Below, one piece after another: positions 59,244 through 64,000 of a stretch of DNA of 64,000 nucleotides (its first letter is position 1; each line of letters opens with the position of its first letter). The position numbers and the translations under genes are program-made. The stretch spans positions 868,001 through 932,000 of the forward strand of contig NZ_CP154845.1 of NCBI RefSeq assembly GCF_047302285.1. Direction: 5' to 3'. The notes below the pieces were generated by a model. That model did not search any database. It had not been told where the DNA came from and saw only the letters and a program-made list of their open reading frames with translations. Source of the stretch: Robertmurraya sp047302285 (GTDB lineage: Bacteria > Bacillota > Bacilli > Bacillales > Cytobacillaceae).

Positions 59244-61916
59244 ATGGAATTACCAGTACTCACAAGAAGAAGTTTTTTAAAGGCTACGGCGATAACTGGA
59301 ATGACTGCTGCTGTTGGAGGAAGCCAAGTGTTAAAGCAGTCTAACAAAGTGAAAGCGGAAACATCTTCTTCTGAAACCAAAGTTGTTAGAACTTGTTGTA
59401 GAGCGTGTATTGCCAGATGTGGGGTTTTAGCCCATGTGAAGAATGGCCGTGTGATCAAACTTGAGGGAGATCCTGATCAGCCAATGTCGAAAGGCAAACT
59501 GTGTGCAAAAGGTCTTGCTGGAATTCAAGCCCTTTATCATCCGAATCGGAATAAGTACCCAATGAAACGGGTGGGAGAACGAGGGGAAAATAACTGGAAG
59601 CGCATTTCCTGGGATGAAGCTCTAGATACCATTGCTGATAAATTATTGGAAACGAAAGAGAAATACGGTGCTGAAACCGTCTTCGGTACTACTGGCGGAG
59701 GCGGAAATCCAGAATTTATGAGTGTATTTAGGTTTATGAATGTGTATGGTAGTCCGAATGTCTTTGAACCTGGGGCTGCGCAGTGCTATATGCCGAGAAC
59801 GCTTTCAAACGCTCTCATGTATGGAAGTGGGATGTGGGGCACGAATAGTATTGCAGACTCAGCCGCGCTAGAGATCTATTTTGAAGATACTCCAATGAAG
59901 ACCCTAGTTTTATGGGGAACTGGGCCTTCATGTAACAGTCCCGCCCAAGGGGGGCGTGCTATTGCAGAACTTCGGGCTAAAGGATTAAAAACAGTCTCCA
60001 TCGATCCTCGTTTCGCCCCTGACGCTACTAAAGCAGATGTATGGCTTCCGATTCGTCCAGGGACTGATGTGGCACTAATGCTGGCTTGGATTCGGTATAT
60101 TATTGAACACAAGCTTTATGATGAAGAGTTTGTAATAAAATGGACGAATCTCCCATTCCTTGTGAATCCAGAAACGAAGCTCTGTTTACGTGAAAGTGAT
60201 ATCAAAGAGGGTGGAAGCGCTGAAACCTTTATCGTATGGGATCAAAAAACCAAATCAGCAATGCCAATGCCATTTCCTTGGGATGATAACCTTGATCCAG
60301 CATTAGAAGGGGCTTACACAGTGAATGATATGGTATGTAAAACAGGTTTCCAACTTTTAAAAGAAAGGGCTGAAGAATATACACTGGAGAAGGCTGCTGA
60401 AATCTGCTGGCTTGATGTAGATATGATCGAAAAGGCGCTCAAACTGTATACTGAGAACACTCCTTCCGGAATCAGCCATGGTGTGGCCACAGACCAAAAT
60501 CCAAATTCGGTACAGGCAGCTATGGGAGCTTTGACCATAGACTTCTTAATGGGTAATGTAGAAAATCCTGGGAACATTCTGCAAGATTTCCCGGATATTA
60601 ACGTACCAGATGGAATGGTTACTCCATTGCAAAGGTTTCTACCTGAAGAGCAATTTAAGAAGCGCTTTGGCTCAATAGAATATAAAGGAATGCTAAACTG
60701 GGGTATCTGTCATTACCCTACACTTCTGGAAGCAATCAAAACAGGTAAACCATATAAACCTCGAGTATGGATGGAACGCTCGGGAAACAAGCTCGCTATG
60801 ATGGGTGATGTAACTCAAGTTGCAGAGGCAATTCATGAATTGGATTTTGTCGTCCATGCTTATATGTATCCAACATCCTTTTCGATGTATGCAGATATCT
60901 TGATTCCAGTAACAGAATGGTTAGAAACGGATTTAATTCTTCCATCTCTAAATACTGCAGTCGTTCGGCAACAGGTTGTTCATACATGGGAGACAATGAA
61001 CGAAACGATATACTGGGCAAAGCTTGCAAAGCGGTTGGCAGATAAGGGTCACCAAGGATTTATAGATGCATTTGATCCGGAAAAAACCTTCCCTGAACCG
61101 GCGTACTGGGATACGATAGACGATTTGTGTAATCACTATCTGAAAAACCATGGAATGACCTATAGCGAGTACAAAGAAAAAGTACCTTTTGAAGTCATTC
61201 CAATGAATGAGTATAGGATATACCGTACTTTTGAGAAGATCGATCCTGAGACGAAGAAACCGAGAGGATTTAGTACACCTAGTAAAAAACTGGAAGCTTA
61301 TGGAGAACCGTTTATTATTTTAGGAAGAACTGGAGCTCCTTTTGCACCATATTCAATGGAACCACGTTCAGAGGATTACGATCCACTACCATATTATATG
61401 GAACCAGATGAAGGTCCACTTGACAGTTCTATTGCCAGTGAATACCCGTTAGTGATGACAAATGGAAGAATTCCTTATTACCATCATGGAACTTTACGGA
61501 ATATTCCTTATTTAAGAGAGCTTTATCCTGTACCAGAGATCTGGATTCATCCGACTCCAGCAAAAAAATATGGAGTGTCTCAAGACGATTGGGTGTGGGT
61601 TGAATCTAAACGTGGAAAAATTCGAGCAAAAGCTTATGTGACAAAGGGTATAAATCAAGGTGTTGTATATATGGAACGCTTCTGGTTACCGGAAAATTTG
61701 GGTACGGAGACTAATGGCTGGCAAGAAATGAACGTCAATGTACTATCAAAGATTAGCGCACCATTTAATGATATTGTAGGTACTGTCACTTTACGTGGCT
61801 ACCAGGTGAAAGTTTCGAAAGCCGATGGCCCACCAAAAGGAGTTTGGTATAAACCAGAAGAGTTCAAGCCGTGGTTGCCTGAACCAACAGATCCGACAGA
61901 ATTGGTGGAGGTGTAA
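59244..61916 (+). CDS. Tat-exported molybdopterin oxidoreductase, catalytic subunit
   Basis: 890 residues of the DMSO-reductase/CISM family. Twin-arginine signal LTRRSFLKATAITGMTAA at the N-terminus, then a [4Fe-4S] motif CCRACIARCGVLAHVKNG...KGKLCAKG near 52-95, and molybdopterin guanine dinucleotide binding regions (ISWDEALDTIADKL; VLWGTGPSCNSPAQGG; SIDPRFAPDATKADVWLPIRPGTD; C-terminal domain PLVMTNGRIPYYHHGTLRNIPYLREL). GAAQCYMPR may supply a Cys Mo ligand. With Fe-S and NrfD-like partners it forms a membrane-bound enzyme acting outside the membrane, perhaps with polysulfide, thiosulfate or another substrate; not decidable here. Confidence 0.92.
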   Translation: MELPVLTRRSFLKATAITGMTAAVGGSQVLKQSNKVKAETSSSETKVVRTCCRACIARCGVLAHVKNGRVIKLEGDPDQPMSKGKLCAKGLAGIQALYHPNRNKYPMKRVGERGENNWKRISWDEALDTIADKLLETKEKYGAETVFGTTGGGGNPEFMSVFRFMNVYGSPNVFEPGAAQCYMPRTLSNALMYGSGMWGTNSIADSAALEIYFEDTPMKTLVLWGTGPSCNSPAQGGRAIAELRAKGLKTVSIDPRFAPDATKADVWLPIRPGTDVALMLAWIRYIIEHKLYDEEFVIKWTNLPFLVNPETKLCLRESDIKEGGSAETFIVWDQKTKSAMPMPFPWDDNLDPALEGAYTVNDMVCKTGFQLLKERAEEYTLEKAAEICWLDVDMIEKALKLYTENTPSGISHGVATDQNPNSVQAAMGALTIDFLMGNVENPGNILQDFPDINVPDGMVTPLQRFLPEEQFKKRFGSIEYKGMLNWGICHYPTLLEAIKTGKPYKPRVWMERSGNKLAMMGDVTQVAEAIHELDFVVHAYMYPTSFSMYADILIPVTEWLETDLILPSLNTAVVRQQVVHTWETMNETIYWAKLAKRLADKGHQGFIDAFDPEKTFPEPAYWDTIDDLCNHYLKNHGMTYSEYKEKVPFEVIPMNEYRIYRTFEKIDPETKKPRGFSTPSKKLEAYGEPFIILGRTGAPFAPYSMEPRSEDYDPLPYYMEPDEGPLDSSIASEYPLVMTNGRIPYYHHGTLRNIPYLRELYPVPEIWIHPTPAKKYGVSQDDWVWVESKRGKIRAKAYVTKGINQGVVYMERFWLPENLGTETNGWQEMNVNVLSKISAPFNDIVGTVTLRGYQVKVSKADGPPKGVWYKPEEFKPWLPEPTDPTELVEV

Positions 61917-61919
61917 AAG

Positions 61920-62498
61920 ATGGCACAGAAAGCATTAGTAATAGATTTAGATCGCTGTACAGGTTGTAAGACCTGTGAGGTAGCGTGTAAGCAAGAAAAT
62001 AATGTGGTACTCGGCAGTGTGTGGAATAAGGTTGTACCTGTCGGACCGTACGGTGATTACCCGAATATCGAAATGTACTTCTTACCAGCAGTGTGTCAAC
62101 AGTGTGAGGATCCGGAATGTGTGCATGTTTGTCCTACAGGAGCCTCCTATAGCACAGAAGATGGAATGGTTTTGATCGATAGGGAAAAATGTATCGGATG
62201 TCAGTATTGTATGATGGCATGTCCGTATGGTGTCCGCACTTTTAACGAAGAAACGAAGGTTGTTGAGAAATGTACTCTCTGTGATCATTTACAGGCTATT
62301 GGAGAACTACCTGCATGTGTTAAGAACTGTCCAACTAGTGCACGTATATTTGGTGACTTAGATGATCCTAACAGTGACGTATCAAAAGCCATTAAGGAAG
62401 CAGGAAGCGAAAACGTACATGCTCTTGTAGATATAGGAAATAAACCTAAAACTCGCTACATCATGCACAGTACAACCGCCAAATGGAGGGAGAGTTAA
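61920..62498 (+). CDS. Four-cluster ferredoxin-type subunit (PsrB/DmsB-like)
   Basis: 192 residues with four [4Fe-4S] binding motifs: CTGCKTCEVACK near 13-24, CQQCEDPECVHVCP near 60-73, CIGCQYCMMACP near 92-103 and CTLCDHLQAIGELPACVKNCP near 119-139. It wires electrons between the catalytic and membrane subunits. It starts 3 bases after the catalytic gene stop; GGTGGAGG is in that gene's end. No own export signal, so it is probably carried out by the Tat-exported partner. Confidence 0.95.
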   Translation: MAQKALVIDLDRCTGCKTCEVACKQENNVVLGSVWNKVVPVGPYGDYPNIEMYFLPAVCQQCEDPECVHVCPTGASYSTEDGMVLIDREKCIGCQYCMMACPYGVRTFNEETKVVEKCTLCDHLQAIGELPACVKNCPTSARIFGDLDDPNSDVSKAIKEAGSENVHALVDIGNKPKTRYIMHSTTAKWRES

Positions 62499-62499
62499 A

Positions 62500-63354
62500 A
62501 TGGATATTCAATGGGCATTAGTTTTCTTTTTGTTGCTGGTTGGCATGGGATGTGGAACTTTTGTGGCTTCAATTATTACAACAGAATGGCTAGGCAAAGT
62601 AAAACAAATTCGCTCAATTAGTATGATTATATCTCTTGTGATCTTGGCTATAGGTGGACTCACAAGTGTACTTCACTTGACTCACCCAGAACGAATTTTT
62701 GGTGCTTTAAGTCATCCAACCTCTGGTATTTTTGTGGAATCAACCATGCTAGGGTTGCTGGGATTAGTCATTATTATATATTTAGTAGCTTTGAAGAGAA
62801 AGGCAACTGAGGGTTCGTTAAAAATAATCGGAACTATCGGCATCATTCCCGCAGTCCTCCTTGCTTTTGCAATCGGTAATACTTATGTAATGGCTTCGAG
62901 GCCTGCATGGGATACTTTATTATTGCCATTATACTATTTGGCATCAGCAAGTGTTATGGGCTGTGTAATAGTTAGTATTTTGGCCGCTCGAAGTAAAGGA
63001 ACTGATGCTAAAGCTGTTATTGGTTTGAATCGAGCAACCTTGATTTCTTTAGCGGTTCAAACTGTGTTAATCATTGCATATGTCATTTATTTATCGCTGG
63101 CACCTTTTCCAGATGCTTCTCGTTCTGCATCGCGACTATTAACTGGTGATTTAACACTATACTTCTGGGGTGGTATTGTGCTACTGGGTATATTAGTTCC
63201 TTCAATACTTGTGATTCAAATTATCAAAAAGAAGGATGAGTTAAAAATATATTTTACTAGATTTGGAGTCAGTCTTTTCAGTATCTTAGTTGGTGGCGTT
63301 GCCTTTAGGATGATTATGTTCACACTTGGAACAGGGATAAAGCAGTATTTTTAA
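62500..63354 (+). CDS. NrfD/PsrC-like quinone-reacting membrane subunit
   Basis: 284 residues with about eight hydrophobic helices: WALVFFLLLVGMGCGTFVASIITTEWLG, TSVLHLTHPERIFGALSHPTSGIFVESTMLGLLGLV (a family hallmark), RPAWDTLLLPLYYLASASVMGCV, and a final FRMIMFTLGTGIKQYF. It anchors the complex and exchanges electrons with the menaquinone pool. ATG is 1 base after the Fe-S gene stop, with GGAGGGAG upstream. Confidence 0.9.
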   Translation: MDIQWALVFFLLLVGMGCGTFVASIITTEWLGKVKQIRSISMIISLVILAIGGLTSVLHLTHPERIFGALSHPTSGIFVESTMLGLLGLVIIIYLVALKRKATEGSLKIIGTIGIIPAVLLAFAIGNTYVMASRPAWDTLLLPLYYLASASVMGCVIVSILAARSKGTDAKAVIGLNRATLISLAVQTVLIIAYVIYLSLAPFPDASRSASRLLTGDLTLYFWGGIVLLGILVPSILVIQIIKKKDELKIYFTRFGVSLFSILVGGVAFRMIMFTLGTGIKQYF

Positions 63355-63430
63355 TACACAAAGTTCTAACGGGATATATGGGGAAAAGGAGTACGCTATC
63401 TCTTTTTCCCACTAAACTGGAGGAGAAATC

Positions 63431-64000
63431 ATGGAAATTTACTTATCAGAATATAATGAACTCATGATTAACCGTAAGAATTTTTATCGCTTTCTTGGAC
63501 GCCTTTATGAAACGGAAGTGGATTATAACCTGTTGAATCAATTAAAAATTATGCGTTTTCCCGCCCAAAGTGGTGATAAGGAACTGGACAAAGGCTATAA
63601 GTTACTTGGTGAATATGTGAGCCATCCAAGGTTTGATCCTATAACAGATTTGGCCGTGGACTTTGCAAGAGTGTTTCTTGGAGCGGGAATCTACGAGGGG
63701 ACAGTTGCTAGTCCATATGAATCGGTGTATACCAGTCCAGAACGACTAATTATGCAGGATGCTCGAGATGAAGTTTTAGCATCCTATTATGCAAAAGGTC
63801 TGGACAAATTAGATACTTTAAATGTTCCAGAGGATCATATTTCCCTTGAATTTGAATTTATGGCCTATTTATGCCAAGAAACCCAAAATTATGTGCAAAC
63901 AAGAGACAGAGAAGGGGTTTCGAGGAGCCTAATAGAACAAATGGAATTTCTAAGAAAACATTTGGAGAACTGGATTCCAGCCTTCTGTGAAGATATTGAA
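63431..64000 (+). CDS. TorD-family chaperone (partial, runs off window)
   Basis: ATG at 63431 (SD TGGAGGAGAA) opens a frame to the window end, 190 codons: MEIYLSEYNELMINRKNFYR, FLGRLYETEVDYNLLNQLK, then DLAVDFARVFLGAGIYEGTVASPYESVYTSPERLIMQ and HISLEFEFMAYLCQ. The FxRxFLG...P.ESVY pattern is that of TorD/DmsD chaperones, which fold Tat-exported Mo enzymes and guard their signal peptides. The C-terminal part is not visible. It fits as the maturation factor of the preceding operon. Confidence 0.88.
   Translation, partial: MEIYLSEYNELMINRKNFYRFLGRLYETEVDYNLLNQLKIMRFPAQSGDKELDKGYKLLGEYVSHPRFDPITDLAVDFARVFLGAGIYEGTVASPYESVYTSPERLIMQDARDEVLASYYAKGLDKLDTLNVPEDHISLEFEFMAYLCQETQNYVQTRDREGVSRSLIEQMEFLRKHLENWIPAFCEDIE

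Overview
The window reads as chromosomal DNA of a low-GC, endospore-forming Firmicute, most likely family Bacillaceae. The signs are AGGAGG-type ribosome binding sites with frequent TTG and GTG starts, a T-box leader on a proline-tRNA ligase gene, SLAP-domain and SpoIID-like proteins, a CadC/CadA metal-resistance pair, a cydABDC operon and compact A+T-rich intergenic regions. No rRNA, tRNA or CRISPR array was seen.

Layout. (1) 1-9100 is one long plus-strand catabolic operon that begins before the window: the end of an enoyl-CoA hydratase, acyl-CoA dehydrogenase, MmgE/PrpD protein, hotdog thioesterase, two-subunit class I fumarase/L-tartrate dehydratase, MFS carrier, tartrate/D-malate dehydrogenase-like enzyme, DASS dicarboxylate carrier and an internally deleted D-tartrate dehydratase remnant. 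It ends at a strong terminator. Use of tartrate or a related C4/C5 dicarboxylic acid is the best inference. (2) 9.1-28.4 kb is housekeeping and small genes: cytochrome c lipoprotein, siroheme-type half-domain protein, DacF-like carboxypeptidase, VTT membrane protein, gluzincin-like peptidase, TauE/LysR pair, glycerophosphodiester phosphodiesterase, two DUF1801-type proteins (one ending in a CDGSH motif), T-box/ProRS, CoaA, SLAP, Cys-cluster/pentapeptide protein, MOSC, an XRE-desulfoferrodoxin-like fusion and an MBL hydrolase. (3) 28.6-36.0 kb holds a five-gene molybdenum hydroxylase cluster (XdhC, MobA-like, Mo, FAD and 2Fe-2S subunits) bracketed by an intact SpoIID/LytB-like gene and a decayed copy of it. 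(4) 36.0-39.5 kb is a minus-strand ABC-2 transporter cassette headed by a secreted-peptide gene carrying an in-frame TGA. (5) 40.4-46.3 kb is cydABDC. (6) 46.7-55.8 kb has an atypical serine recombinase, SulP plus UspA, cadCA, a four-copy 53-bp palindromic tandem array, an orphan PAS histidine kinase, a Nudix protein and PlsC. (7) 55.8-56.4 kb is an IS1182-type transposase remnant. (8) 56.6-64.0 kb has a sigma-54 activator divergent from a Tat-exported molybdopterin oxidoreductase operon (catalytic, four-cluster Fe-S, NrfD-like and TorD-like, the last cut by the window end), with a near-consensus -24/-12 promoter between them.

The most striking observations: cadA has an in-frame UGA exactly where the first cysteine of its N-terminal metal-binding CxxC should be, followed 21 nt later by a short hairpin, while the remaining ~686 codons are open. 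This is either a selenocysteine-type UxxC heavy-metal domain or a very recent nonsense mutation. Just downstream is an array of four 53-bp units that can fold in two alternative hairpin registers. Gene decay is unusually dense: at least seven broken genes or remnants in 64 kb.
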